Below the pieces are notes generated by a model, which was not told where the DNA came from, made no database searches, and saw nothing but the letters and a program-made list of their open reading frames with translations. A DNA stretch of 64,000 bases. Source: Vallitalea sp. GTDB lineage: Bacteria; Bacillota; Clostridia; Lachnospirales; Vallitaleaceae. Where the stretch lies: NCBI RefSeq assembly GCF_025211055.1, contig NZ_JAOARO010000059.1, positions 99,149-163,148 on the forward strand, in the 5' to 3' direction. The position numbers were made by a program, and so were the translations under genes. Below are positions 44,993-54,280 of this stretch, in pieces (the stretch's first letter is position 1; every line of letters starts with the position of its first letter).

Positions 44993-46336
44993 TTGAGCAT
45001 AAAAATTTCATTTATTTCACTTGGTTGTGATAAGAATCTTGTGGATAGTGAAGTCATGTTAGGATTATTAAGAGATAAAGGATATACATTAATAAATGAT
45101 GAAACTAAAGCAGATGTTATAGTTGTAAATACATGTGGATTTATCCAAGATGCAAAAGAAGAGAGTATTGGTACAATTATTGAGATGGGGCAATATAAAG
45201 AAAATGGAAAATGTAAAGCTTTGATTGTAACAGGTTGCCTTGCCCAGAGATATCAAGATGAACTTATTAAGGAAATGCCTGAGATAGATGCTATTTTAGG
45301 AGTTTCTAATTATGACAAAGTGATAGAAGCAGTTGAATCAGTACTTGATAACAAGAAATATATTTCTTTTGAAGTCAATGATCATGTTCCTGAAGAATAT
45401 ATTAACAGAGTAATTAGTTCAGCAGGTTATTCTGCATATCTAAAAATTGCTGAAGGATGTGATAATCATTGTACTTACTGTATTATTCCTAAGATCAGAG
45501 GAATGATAAAAAGCAGAACAATAGAAAGTCTTATAGAAGAGACTAAGTATTTGGCCCAAAATGGTGTGAAAGAGTTAATACTAGTTGCTCAAGATACAAC
45601 CAAATATGGTATTGACATTTATGGAGAAAAAAAATTACCAGCTTTACTTAGAGAGTTATGTAGAGTGGATGGTATAGAATGGATAAGATTATTATACTGT
45701 TATCCAGAAGAAATAACAGACGAATTAATTACAGTAATAAGAGATGAAGAAAAAGTAATCAATTATTTAGATATGCCTATTCAACATGCTAATAATGATA
45801 TATTAAGAAGAATGGCAAGAAAAAGTACAAAAGAAATGATCAAAGACTCAATATCAAAACTTAGAAAAGAAATACCCGATATTTGCATTAGAACTACACT
45901 TATCACAGGCTTTCCTGGAGAGACAAGAGAACAATTTGAAGATATGAAAGAATTTGTACAAGATGTTAGATTTGATAGATTAGGAGTTTTTTCATATTCA
46001 CCAGAAGAAGGTACACCTGCTGCATTATTTGAAGATCAGATAGATCATGATATAAAAGAAGCTAGAAAAGATGAAATAATGGCACTACAGCAAGGGATAT
46101 CCAAGTCTATTAACGAAGAGTTAGTAGGTAAAACCTATTCTGTCATTATTGAAGGATATATCTCTGAGGATAGAGTGTACTGTGGAAGAACTTATCGTGA
46201 TGCTCCTGATGTAGATGGCATGATATTTGTAAGTTGTCCTTATGAATTAATGTCGGGAGATATAATTAATGTTAGAGTTAGTTCATCTAATGAATATGAT
46301 TTAATAGGAGAGATTATCAATGAATATAGCGAATAA
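44993..46336 (+). CDS. rimO: Ribosomal protein S12 methylthiotransferase RimO
   Basis: Radical-SAM enzyme that adds a methylthio group to Asp of ribosomal protein S12. 447 residues: N-terminal cluster domain (ISLGCDKNLVDSEVML, VNTCGFIQDAKEES, VTGCLAQRY), radical-SAM motif Cys-x3-Cys-x2-Cys in AEGCDNHCTYCIIPKIRG, and a C-terminal TRAM domain. TTG 44993 fits AAGGAG; the GTG at 44984 overlaps it. Overlaps pgsA by 17 bases. Confidence 0.96.
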   Translation: MSIKISFISLGCDKNLVDSEVMLGLLRDKGYTLINDETKADVIVVNTCGFIQDAKEESIGTIIEMGQYKENGKCKALIVTGCLAQRYQDELIKEMPEIDAILGVSNYDKVIEAVESVLDNKKYISFEVNDHVPEEYINRVISSAGYSAYLKIAEGCDNHCTYCIIPKIRGMIKSRTIESLIEETKYLAQNGVKELILVAQDTTKYGIDIYGEKKLPALLRELCRVDGIEWIRLLYCYPEEITDELITVIRDEEKVINYLDMPIQHANNDILRRMARKSTKEMIKDSISKLRKEIPDICIRTTLITGFPGETREQFEDMKEFVQDVRFDRLGVFSYSPEEGTPAALFEDQIDHDIKEARKDEIMALQQGISKSINEELVGKTYSVIIEGYISEDRVYCGRTYRDAPDVDGMIFVSCPYELMSGDIINVRVSSSNEYDLIGEIINEYSE

Positions 46337-46853
46337 GTTAACTTTGTTTCGTGTTATATTAATTCCATTTTTTTTATTGTCACTATATATAATTGAAGCA
46401 CCGTATGGTAATATCATAGGTGTCATAATATTTATAATAGCTAGTTTAACAGATTTTCTTGATGGACATTTAGCTAGATCAAGAAACCTAGTAACAGATT
46501 TTGGGAAGTTTATGGACCCCCTTGCTGATAAGTTATTAGTGGCATCAGCACTTATTTATCTAGTAGAAGCTAAGGAATTGGCTGCATGGATTGTTATAAT
46601 AATTATCAGTAGAGAATTCATTATCAGTGGATTTCGCCTTGTTGCTGCCAATAAAGGTATTGTTATTGCTGCAGGATGGTGGGGAAAGATAAAAACCATG
46701 ACTACAATGATTATGATTATAGTTATTCTATTTAATTTTGATTTTGAAGGTATAGTTGTTATTGAACAAATACTTATATATGCATCTTTATTATTTACAG
46801 TAATATCTGCCCTTGATTATATAACAAAGAATATTAATATATTTAGGGAATAA
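46320..46853 (+). CDS. pgsA: CDP-diacylglycerol-glycerol-3-phosphate 3-phosphatidyltransferase
   Basis: Makes phosphatidylglycerol phosphate in the membrane. 177 residues, four or five membrane segments. The CDP-alcohol transferase motif is complete: DFLDGHLARSRNLVTDFG then KFMDPLADK. It starts inside the rimO 3' end and so is cotranslated. The order rimO-pgsA-cinA-recA is typical of clostridia and bacilli. Confidence 0.96.
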   Translation: MNIANKLTLFRVILIPFFLLSLYIIEAPYGNIIGVIIFIIASLTDFLDGHLARSRNLVTDFGKFMDPLADKLLVASALIYLVEAKELAAWIVIIIISREFIISGFRLVAANKGIVIAAGWWGKIKTMTTMIMIIVILFNFDFEGIVVIEQILIYASLLFTVISALDYITKNINIFRE

Positions 46854-46891
46854 GATTATTACTTAATGGAATTTTGAAAGGATGATACCAT

Positions 46892-48121
46892 ATGACTGCT
46901 GAAATAATAGCTATTGGAACAGAATTACTACTGGGAGATATTTTAAACACTAACGCAAGGTACCTATCAAGACAATTGGCAGATATGGGGATTTCTGTTT
47001 ACTACCAATCAGTTGTAGGTGATAATGTTGATAGATTACAAGAAACAATAAAAAATGCTATGAATAGGACTAGCATCATTATCACAACTGGGGGGTTGGG
47101 GCCTACAACTGATGATTTATCTAAAGAAACTATTGCAAAAGTGTTAGGATTACCTCTTATTGAACATGAAGTGTCTAAAAAAAGGATAATTGATATCTTC
47201 AAACAACGTGATATATGCATGGCAGAAAATAATTTAAAGCAGGCATATATACCAGAAGGGGCTATTGTCCTCGAAAACCATAATGGAACGGCTCCAGGTT
47301 TTATCGTAAAAACGAAAAAAAATATAATTATTGTTTTACCTGGACCACCAAGTGAGATGATACCTATGTTTGAAAATGGAGTCAAAAAACAATTGAAGAA
47401 GTTAAATGAAGGTGTCATTTTCTCAAGAACTTTAAAATTGTGTGGTATAGGAGAAAGTACCGTTGCAAAGATATTGCAGGATATTATAGATAAACAAACT
47501 AATCCTACCATTGCACCTTATGCAAAAGATGGAGAGGTTCATCTTAGGATAACAGCTAAGACCAATGAAGAATCCGAAGCTATCAAATTAATTGATAATA
47601 TGGAACAAAAAGTGGCTGATTATGTTGGAGAATATATATATACTACTGATGAAAAGACTCTTGAAGAAACCATAGTTGATATATTGAAGAATCAGAATCT
47701 GACTCTATCTGTAGCTGAATCATGTACTGGTGGATTACTAAGTGGTAGAATTATTAATTGTTCTGGAGTTTCTGATGTATACAAGGAAGGTTTTATTACT
47801 TACTCTAATGAAGCGAAAATGAAATATCTTGGAGTGAAAAAAGATACCCTTCAAGAATATGGTGCAGTTAGTGAAGAAACCGCAAGAGAAATGGCAGAAG
47901 GACTTATTGATAAATGTAATACATCTGCCTCTATATCTATTACAGGTATTGCAGGACCTACTGGAGGTACAGAAGAAAAGCCTATAGGACTTGTTTGCAT
48001 AGGAGTATCTTATGAAGGTGTTACTACAGTAAAAAAATGTAATTTTTACGGTAATAGACAAAAAATCAGAACAAGAGCTGTAGTAGAAAGCCTTATTATG
48101 TTATGGAACAAAATTAAATAA
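46892..48121 (+). CDS. cinA: CinA (competence/damage-inducible protein, NMN amidohydrolase domain)
   Basis: 409 residues. The N-terminal MoCF-like domain has AEIIAIGTELLLGDILNTNA and TTGGLGPTTDDLSKETIAKV; the C-terminal domain has LTLSVAESCTGGLLSGRIIN and GIAGPTGGTEEKPIGLV, the nicotinamide-nucleotide deamidase type. Recycles damaged or used NAD derivatives; often joined to recA in Gram-positive bacteria. A terminator follows, so recA is separately promoted. Confidence 0.96.
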   Translation: MTAEIIAIGTELLLGDILNTNARYLSRQLADMGISVYYQSVVGDNVDRLQETIKNAMNRTSIIITTGGLGPTTDDLSKETIAKVLGLPLIEHEVSKKRIIDIFKQRDICMAENNLKQAYIPEGAIVLENHNGTAPGFIVKTKKNIIIVLPGPPSEMIPMFENGVKKQLKKLNEGVIFSRTLKLCGIGESTVAKILQDIIDKQTNPTIAPYAKDGEVHLRITAKTNEESEAIKLIDNMEQKVADYVGEYIYTTDEKTLEETIVDILKNQNLTLSVAESCTGGLLSGRIINCSGVSDVYKEGFITYSNEAKMKYLGVKKDTLQEYGAVSEETAREMAEGLIDKCNTSASISITGIAGPTGGTEEKPIGLVCIGVSYEGVTTVKKCNFYGNRQKIRTRAVVESLIMLWNKIK

Positions 48122-48128
48122 TATATCT

Positions 48129-48161
48129 AAATTAAGTCTATGATTAACATAGGCTTAATTT
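48129..48161 (+). terminator. Terminator-like hairpin after cinA
   Basis: AAATTAAGTCTATG (48129-48142), loop ATTAA, CATAGGCTTAATTT (48148-48161), with one G-T pair. The 3' T-run is only moderate. Confidence 0.6.
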
Positions 48162-48228
48162 AAACTATAATAACATAAATCGTATTATTGAAATATTTAC
48201 TTGAATTGAAATATTTGTAAAAAATATA

Positions 48229-48257
48229 TTGACGTAATTAAAAATATATATTATAAT
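48229..48257 (+). promoter_or_regulatory. recA promoter
   Basis: TTGACG (48229-48234), 17-base spacer, TATAAT (48252-48257). Confidence 0.8.
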
Positions 48258-48263
48258 TATAAA

Positions 48264-48277
48264 CGAACATAAGTTCG
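48264..48277 (+). promoter_or_regulatory. LexA (SOS) box of recA
   Basis: CGAACATAAGTTCG matches the Gram-positive LexA consensus CGAACRNRYGTTCG at all but one position and lies six bases after the -10, on the start site. SOS control of recA is expected. Confidence 0.85.
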
Positions 48278-48319
48278 GTTTTTTAATTTGAAAGGGGGAA
48301 CCTAGTTAATAGGGACTAT

Positions 48320-49396
48320 ATGAAAGATGATAAAAAAAGAGCGTTAGAAGCAGCAATATCCAATATTGAGAAACAATATGGTAAAGGTTCCATAATGAAG
48401 TTAGGTGAATCCAGAGAGAATATGAACATTGAAACTATTCCTACAGGGTCGCTTAGTTTAGATATTGCACTTGGTGCTGGAGGTATACCAAAAGGAAGAA
48501 TTATTGAAGTTTATGGCCCAGAATCAAGTGGTAAAACAACTGTAGCACTACATATGGTGGCAGAAGCACAAAAAAAAGGTGGAATAGCTGGTTTTGTAGA
48601 TGCTGAACATGCATTAGATCCTGAGTATGCAAAAAAGATAGGTGTAGATGTAGATAATTTATATATATCACAGCCAGACAACGGAGAACAAGCTCTTGAG
48701 ATTACAGAAACAATGGTTCGTTCTGGTGCAATTGATATTGTTATAGTGGACTCTGTTGCAGCCCTTGTACCAAGAGCAGAAATCGAAGGAGAAATGGGAG
48801 ATTCTCATGTAGGGCTTCAAGCAAGACTTATGTCTCAAGCATTAAGAAAACTGACAGCAGTAATAAACAGATCAAAATGTGTTGTTATATTCATTAATCA
48901 GTTACGTGAAAAAGTTGGAGTAATGTTCGGTAATCCAGAAACTACAACTGGTGGTAGAGCACTTAAGTTTTATTCATCAGTTAGACTTGATGTTAGAAGA
49001 ATAGAAACACTAAAACAAAGTACTGATTTTATTGGAAATAGAGTTAGAGTAAAAGTAGTTAAGAATAAAATAGCTCCACCATTTAAAACAGCTGAATTTG
49101 ATATAATGTTTGGAAAAGGTATATCAAAAGTAGGAGATATATTAGATCTTGCAACTCAACAGAATATTGTTAATAAAAGCGGCGCTTGGTATTCTTATAA
49201 TGAGACGAGATTAGGGCAAGGTAGAGAAAATGCAAAACAATATTTAAGTGATAATCCCGAATTATTGAAGGAAATAGATAATTTGGTAAGAAAGCATTTT
49301 GATATACCAGTAGATGGAGAACAAGATTCTAATAATAAGAATAAGGAGTCTAAAAAGGAAAAAGAAACAAATGACACAAAAAAAGCTAAAAAGTAA
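48320..49396 (+). CDS. recA: Recombinase RecA
   Basis: Strand-exchange protein and SOS coprotease. 358 residues: Walker [11 protein letters not shown] (from ~65), [16 protein letters not shown], Walker [16 protein letters not shown], loop L1 [20 protein letters not shown], loop L2 [20 protein letters not shown], and a Lys/Glu-rich tail. SD AAAGGGGGA. Start ATG 48320. Confidence 0.98.
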   Translation: MKDDKKRALEAAISNIEKQYGKGSIMKLGESRENMNIETIPTGSLSLDIALGAGGIPKGRIIEVYGPESSGKTTVALHMVAEAQKKGGIAGFVDAEHALDPEYAKKIGVDVDNLYISQPDNGEQALEITETMVRSGAIDIVIVDSVAALVPRAEIEGEMGDSHVGLQARLMSQALRKLTAVINRSKCVVIFINQLREKVGVMFGNPETTTGGRALKFYSSVRLDVRRIETLKQSTDFIGNRVRVKVVKNKIAPPFKTAEFDIMFGKGISKVGDILDLATQQNIVNKSGAWYSYNETRLGQGRENAKQYLSDNPELLKEIDNLVRKHFDIPVDGEQDSNNKNKESKKEKETNDTKKAKK

Positions 49397-49446
49397 GTAG
49401 TTGTATTTTATTTAATATATATGATTGAATTATAATGGTAGATGAT

Positions 49447-49546
49447 AAGGGGCTTCTCATAATCCATTTTTACATCAGTATAGGTGAAGGTAATATCCTA
49501 CAACATATTGATAGCATGAAAATAGATTATTAGATAGCCTCTTTTT
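49447..49546 (+). ncRNA. Nested hairpin RNA element between recA and recX
   Basis: Three stems are nested. Outer: AAGGGGCT (49447-49454) with AGCCTCTT (49536-49543), continuing as CTCATAATC (49456-49464) with GATTATTAG (49525-49533). Middle: ATCAGTAT (49474-49481) with ATATTGAT (49505-49512). Inner: TAGG (49481-49484, sharing its first base with the middle stem) with CCTA (49497-49500). Five T end it, so it may act as the recA terminator with a structured loop, or be a regulatory RNA ahead of recX. Confidence 0.55.
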
Positions 49547-49590
49547 AAAATAGATATATTATACTAATATATCCTATGGAAAGGATATTT

Positions 49591-50220
49591 ATGATTATTA
49601 CAAATATTATTCAGAATAGAAGATTTAAAAATTATTATGACATATATATAGATGACGAATATATGTTTTTTGTTACCTATAAGGAACTAAAGTTCTTAAA
49701 ATTAAAAGAAAATGATTTGTTATCAGAAGAAATATTACACAAAATATATAGAGATTATGTATATCCTAGGGCTAAAAATAGGGCTTTTAGACTATTACAA
49801 AGAAGAGATATGCCTAAGAAAGAAATTATAAAAAAACTAAAAGAGACAGGCTATAATCAACATACAGCTAATAAAGTTATTAAGTTTTTGGAAGAATATA
49901 ACTTTGTTGATGATAGAAAATATACAGAAAAATACATATATTACAACAAACTAAAGAAAAGCATGAAACAAATCAACATAGAACTTATAAAAAAAGGTAT
50001 ATCAAAAGATATAGTCGATGAATTAATGGAATATACAGAAATATCTGAAGAAGATGTAGCATATAATTTGATTAATAAAAAATATAAAAATCTAGATACA
50101 ATAGATAATAAAATCAAAAGAAGAATGATAGGTTATTTAATGAGAAAAGGTTATAATTATGGTTTAATTAGTAAAGTAATTAATCAATTTATACAAAATA
50201 ATAATTTAACGAATGCATAA
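49591..50220 (+). CDS. recX: Regulatory protein RecX
   Basis: Inhibits or modulates RecA filaments. 209 residues built of three-helix repeats: AKNRAFRLLQRRDMPKKEII, KKLKETGYNQHTANKVIKFL, EEYNFVDDRKYTEKYIYYNK, MKQINIELIKKGISKDIVDE. ATG 49591 is chosen over 49576 because GAAAGGA lies just before it. Confidence 0.9.
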   Translation: MIITNIIQNRRFKNYYDIYIDDEYMFFVTYKELKFLKLKENDLLSEEILHKIYRDYVYPRAKNRAFRLLQRRDMPKKEIIKKLKETGYNQHTANKVIKFLEEYNFVDDRKYTEKYIYYNKLKKSMKQINIELIKKGISKDIVDELMEYTEISEEDVAYNLINKKYKNLDTIDNKIKRRMIGYLMRKGYNYGLISKVINQFIQNNNLTNA

Positions 50221-50279
50221 TAGGTATATAAAAAACGTTATGGAATATGTATATTATTTAAAAGAGTTTTTATTAAAAC

Positions 50280-50308
50280 TTGACATAATATCTAAAACGT
50301 TATAAAAT
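50280..50308 (+). promoter_or_regulatory. Promoter of rny
   Basis: TTGACA (50280-50285), 17-base spacer, TAAAAT (50303-50308). Confidence 0.75.
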
Positions 50309-50371
50309 TTATATGTTATGGAAAATAACATCATGCACAATGAAAAATAAATAATGAGGAGGTGTTACCAT

Positions 50372-51937
50372 TTGAACGTTACTATAAATATAATATTACT
50401 AGTATTATTAATACTTGTCGTTGCAGTTATAGCTGGAGTAATAACTTTTAAGCTTGGTGTTTCTTATAGAAAGAAAGTAGCGGAATCACAATACGGATCA
50501 GCTGAACAAAAAGCTAGGAAAATTGTTGATGATGCTATAAAAGAAGCAGAATCTATTAAACGGGAGAGTCGTTTAGAGATTAAAGAAGAAACTTATAAAA
50601 TCAAAAGTGATTTAGATAAAGAAGTTAAAGAGCGAAGAAATGAATTACAACGCCTTGAGCGACGACTTCTTCAAAAAGAAGAATCTTTAGATAAAAAAGC
50701 TGAAAGCTTTGAAAGAAAAGAAAATCAGTTAACATCTAGAGAAGAACAATTAGCAAAAATAAAAGCAGAAGTATCTGAATTACAAAAAAAACATGTCAAA
50801 GAATTAGAAAAAATTTCTGGCCTCACCTCCAATCAAGCAAAAGAATACCTTTTAAAATCTGTTGAAAATGAAGTTAAACATGAAACAGCAATTTTAATTA
50901 AAGAATTGGAAGTAAAAGCAAAAGAAGAGGTTAACAAAAAATCTAGAGAAATATTGGCAAATGTAATACAAAAATGTGCAGTTGACCATGTTGCCGAAAC
51001 TACTGTATCAGTAGTACCTCTTCCAAGTGATGAAATGAAAGGAAGAATAATAGGTCGAGAAGGAAGAAACATTAGAACTTTGGAGACTTTAACAGGAATA
51101 GATCTTATCATTGATGATACGCCTGAAGCAGTTATACTTTCTGGATTTGATCCAATAAGAAGAGAAGTTGCAAGAATTGCACTTGAAAAATTAATTGTTG
51201 ATGGAAGAATCCATCCTGCAAGAATTGAAGAAATGGTTGAAAAAGCTAGAAAAGAAGTCGAGAATATTATTCGTGAAGAAGGTGAAATGGCCACTTTCGA
51301 CACAGGTGTTCATGGCTTACACCATGAATTAACGAGATTATTAGGTAAGATGAAGTTTAGAACAAGTTATGGACAGAGTGTTTTAAAACATTCAATTGAG
51401 GTATCTCATTTAAGTGGATTAATTGCCGGTGAAATCGGAGTTGATGTAAGAGTAGCTAAACGTGCTGGTTTATTACATGATATTGGTAAATCAGTTGATC
51501 ATGAAATGGAAGGTTCACATGTTTCCATAGGTGCAGACTTATGTAGGAAATATAAAGAATCAGATGTGATTGTTAATGCTGTTGAAGCACATCACGGTGA
51601 TGTAGAACCTACTAGTCTAGTTGCTGTCATTGTACAAGCGGCTGATGCTATATCTGCTGCAAGACCAGGTGCACGACGTGAAACATTAGAGACATATATT
51701 AAAAGACTTCAACGTCTTGAAGAGATTGCTGTTGAATTTAAAGGTGTCGATAAATCTTTTGCTATTCAAGCAGGTAGAGAAATTAGAATAATGGTTATTC
51801 CAGATCAAACAAGTGATGAAGAAATGGTATTACTTGCAAGAGAAATTTCTAAGAAAATAGAGGATGAATTGGAATACCCAGGACAAATTAAAGTTAATGT
51901 TATAAGAGAAACAAGAGCAGTTGAATATGCTAAATAA
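50372..51937 (+). CDS. rny: Ribonuclease Y
   Basis: Membrane-anchored endoribonuclease that starts mRNA decay in Gram-positive bacteria. About 521 residues: one N-terminal membrane helix, a long Lys/Glu coiled coil (~40-170), KH domain ([20 protein letters not shown]) and HD domain ([29 protein letters not shown]). Start TTG 50372, eight bases after AGGAGG; the ATG at 50354 overlaps that SD. Terminator follows. Confidence 0.97.
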   Translation: MNVTINIILLVLLILVVAVIAGVITFKLGVSYRKKVAESQYGSAEQKARKIVDDAIKEAESIKRESRLEIKEETYKIKSDLDKEVKERRNELQRLERRLLQKEESLDKKAESFERKENQLTSREEQLAKIKAEVSELQKKHVKELEKISGLTSNQAKEYLLKSVENEVKHETAILIKELEVKAKEEVNKKSREILANVIQKCAVDHVAETTVSVVPLPSDEMKGRIIGREGRNIRTLETLTGIDLIIDDTPEAVILSGFDPIRREVARIALEKLIVDGRIHPARIEEMVEKARKEVENIIREEGEMATFDTGVHGLHHELTRLLGKMKFRTSYGQSVLKHSIEVSHLSGLIAGEIGVDVRVAKRAGLLHDIGKSVDHEMEGSHVSIGADLCRKYKESDVIVNAVEAHHGDVEPTSLVAVIVQAADAISAARPGARRETLETYIKRLQRLEEIAVEFKGVDKSFAIQAGREIRIMVIPDQTSDEEMVLLAREISKKIEDELEYPGQIKVNVIRETRAVEYAK

Positions 51938-51938
51938 T

Positions 51939-51965
51939 AAAAAGCGTGAGAAATCACGCTTTTTT
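51939..51965 (+). terminator. Terminator after rny
   Basis: AAAAAGCGTGA, tetraloop GAAA, TCACGCTTTTT. Confidence 0.92.
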
Positions 51966-52118
51966 GTGTTTTAGTTAACTATTTTGTAGAAATTTCGTAT
52001 TTGATATTAATTGAAAAAAATAAAAATTAATATTGTCCATAAAAATTGATTGAAAAAAAGGAAAACAGAATTTCTTATTGAATTATTAACTATAACCAAA
52101 AAAAGGGGGTCTTTTAGA

Positions 52119-52382
52119 GTGGAAGTTTTAAAAGTTGCTGCAAAATCTAATCCCAATTCGGTAGCTGGTGCACTTGCTAATACTATCCGTGAACAAGGCG
52201 GTGCTGAATTACAAGCGATTGGTGCAGGTGCATTAAATCAAGCAATAAAAGCAATAATAATTGCAAGAGGATACGTGGCACCATCGGGTATCGATTTGGT
52301 TTGTATTCCAGCTTTCACTGATATTGATATTAACGGAGAAGAAAGAACAGCGATTAAATTGATCGTTCAATCAAAAAATTAG
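52119..52382 (+). CDS. spoVS: Stage V sporulation protein S
   Basis: 87 residues, near the exact family length (86). EVLKVAAKSNPNSVAGALAN, TIREQGGAELQAIGAGALNQ and AIKAIIIARGYVAPSGIDLV are the Alba-like nucleic-acid-binding core. SpoVS affects septation and coat assembly. Start GTG 52119 with GGGGG eight bases upstream; the frame extends further up to 52050 without family similarity. Order rny-spoVS is that of Bacillus. Confidence 0.96.
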   Translation: MEVLKVAAKSNPNSVAGALANTIREQGGAELQAIGAGALNQAIKAIIIARGYVAPSGIDLVCIPAFTDIDINGEERTAIKLIVQSKN

Positions 52383-52385
52383 TTT

Positions 52386-52416
52386 AAAAAGTGTGCATGG
52401 CACACTTTTCTTTTTT
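52386..52416 (+). terminator. Terminator after spoVS
   Basis: AAAAGTGTGC, ATG loop, GCACACTTTT, then CTTTTTT. Confidence 0.92.
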
Positions 52417-52801
52417 ATTTCTTTTTGGGGATATAATTTAGATAATTAATCCTGTCATATAATATTCTATTAATTATATAAAGTTAATGCTTAATTCCTT
52501 GATTTTATAATTTTTTAATGGTTTAATAGATTCTAATGAAGTGAAGCCTTCCAACTTTACTATAATAATACAATGTTATTCTTTACTACTTCATAGCGAT
52601 AAATTACCATTAATCATTAACACATTACAAAACATTGAATTTTTTTTCAAAAATAATGTATATAAATTAATACTAAAACAAAAAATAACTGTAGCTACGA
52701 TTATCAAATGAAGATATTTATGCTTGATATTGCAAAAATAATTAATAAACGTTAATTTATATAAAAGAAAACATTAAAAACGAATAAATTTAAATCAGAA
52801 C
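52417..52801. other. AT-rich intergenic stretch without recognisable genes
   Basis: About 385 bases of very AT-rich sequence between the spoVS terminator and the aminotransferase promoter. No ORF with an SD, no strong hairpin and no known riboswitch core was found by eye. Confidence 0.6.
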
Positions 52802-52830
52802 TTGCAAAATTGCATAAAATATATTACAAT
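52802..52830 (+). promoter_or_regulatory. Promoter of the aminotransferase gene
   Basis: TTGCAA (52802-52807), 17-base spacer, TACAAT (52825-52830). Confidence 0.65.
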
Positions 52831-52877
52831 ATGGTTAATTGGAAAAAGTAATAATAATAAAAGGGTGGTGTTTGTAC

Positions 52878-54071
52878 ATGATGTTATCAAGTAAAGGTCT
52901 AGATATAAAACCTTCATCAACATTAGAAATAACAGCAAAAGCCAAGCAGATGAAAGCTGATGGGATAGATGTGGTAGGATTTGGTGCAGGTGAACCAGAT
53001 TTTGATACACCAGATCATATAAAGCAAGCTGCTATAGAGGCAATCAATGAAGGATTCACTAAATATACACCTGCTTCAGGTATACTTCCATTGAAAAATG
53101 CTATATGCAAGAAGTTAGAAGTAGATAACAAGGTTTCATATAAACCAAGCCAAATTGTAGTAAGTAATGGAGCAAAGCATTCCTTAACTAACACATTTAT
53201 GGCGATTTTAAATCCTGGTGATGAAGTTATTATACCAGCTCCATTCTGGTTGAGCTACGTTCAAATGGTTAAGATAGCTGATGGAGTACCAGTAGTAGTA
53301 AAAACAAGTAAAGAGAATAATTATAAAGCAACTATAGAAGATCTGAAAAATGCACTAACTGATAAAACAAAAGCTATTTTAATTAATAGTCCAAGTAATC
53401 CAACAGGTATGGTGTATTCAGAGGAAGAGCTTAAAAAAGTTGCTGAATTTGCAGTAGAAAATGATTTATTCGTTATATCTGATGAAATATATGAAAAACT
53501 AATTTATGGTGATGAGAAGCATATAAGTATCGCTTCATTTAATGAAGATATTTATAGTAGAACAATAATTATAAATGGTGTTTCTAAAAGTTATGCTATG
53601 ACTGGTTGGAGAATTGGTTATGCAGCTGCTCCAGAACAAATAGCCAAAATCATGTCTAATATTCAAAGCCATGCTTCATCTAATCCTAACTCAATTGCTC
53701 AAAAAGCTGCTTTAGCTGCAATTAGTGGTTCACAAGAATGTGTGGATAAAATGAAAACTCAATTTGATAAAAGAAGAGAATATATGTATGATAGGATATC
53801 CAAAATGCCATATGTTTCTGCAATCAAACCTCAAGGTGCATTTTATGTATTTGTTGATTTGGACAGTGCACTAGGAAAGAAATACAAAGGTGAAGTTATT
53901 GAAAATGCCAATATCTTTGCAAAGTTGTTGTTGGATAATGAAAAGGTTGCTGTAGTACCATGTACTGATTTTGGTTATGATACTCATTTTAGACTATCTT
54001 ATGCTATAGCTATGGAAAATATAGAAAAAGGTCTAGATAGAATAGAAAGTTTCCTTAATAATTTACAATAA
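52878..54071 (+). CDS. PLP-dependent aminotransferase (aspartate aminotransferase-like, class I)
   Basis: 397 residues of fold-type I, subgroup Ib: VVGFGAGEPDFDTPDHIKQA, NSPSNPTGMVYSEEELKK, SDEIYEKLIYGDEKH, the PLP Lys in NGVSKSYAMTGWRIGYAA and FRLSYAIAMENIEKGLDRI. Probably transfers amino groups between aspartate or related acids and 2-oxoglutarate; exact substrate not fixed by sequence. ATG 52878 is chosen because AAGGGTGG fits; the frame begins at TTG 52839. Single-gene unit. Confidence 0.94.
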   Translation: MMLSSKGLDIKPSSTLEITAKAKQMKADGIDVVGFGAGEPDFDTPDHIKQAAIEAINEGFTKYTPASGILPLKNAICKKLEVDNKVSYKPSQIVVSNGAKHSLTNTFMAILNPGDEVIIPAPFWLSYVQMVKIADGVPVVVKTSKENNYKATIEDLKNALTDKTKAILINSPSNPTGMVYSEEELKKVAEFAVENDLFVISDEIYEKLIYGDEKHISIASFNEDIYSRTIIINGVSKSYAMTGWRIGYAAAPEQIAKIMSNIQSHASSNPNSIAQKAALAAISGSQECVDKMKTQFDKRREYMYDRISKMPYVSAIKPQGAFYVFVDLDSALGKKYKGEVIENANIFAKLLLDNEKVAVVPCTDFGYDTHFRLSYAIAMENIEKGLDRIESFLNNLQ

Positions 54072-54083
54072 GATAAGATTTAT

Positions 54084-54122
54084 AAAGAGGGCAGTTTCAA
54101 ATTTTGAAACCGCTCTTTTGTT
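54084..54122 (+). terminator. Terminator after the aminotransferase
   Basis: AAAGAGGGCAGTTTCAA pairs with TTGAAACCGCTCTTTT, with one mismatch, then TG TTTT. Confidence 0.85.
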
Positions 54123-54280
54123 TTGGTTACTTTTTGTGGTAAACCAAACTTTTTACTTGCCTAAATTATATTTTTATTTTATGATATAATAGGTTATGGA
54201 TAATATATTGAACTTATTGAAATAGATTTATTTTACTTTAGTTAATTAATTATATTAATAATATTGAAAGGATGATATAG

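Noticed and set aside
47002..47511. 169-residue minus-strand ORF opposite cinA
   Set aside because: The + strand frame carries the full CinA motifs; the antisense frame is a composition artefact.
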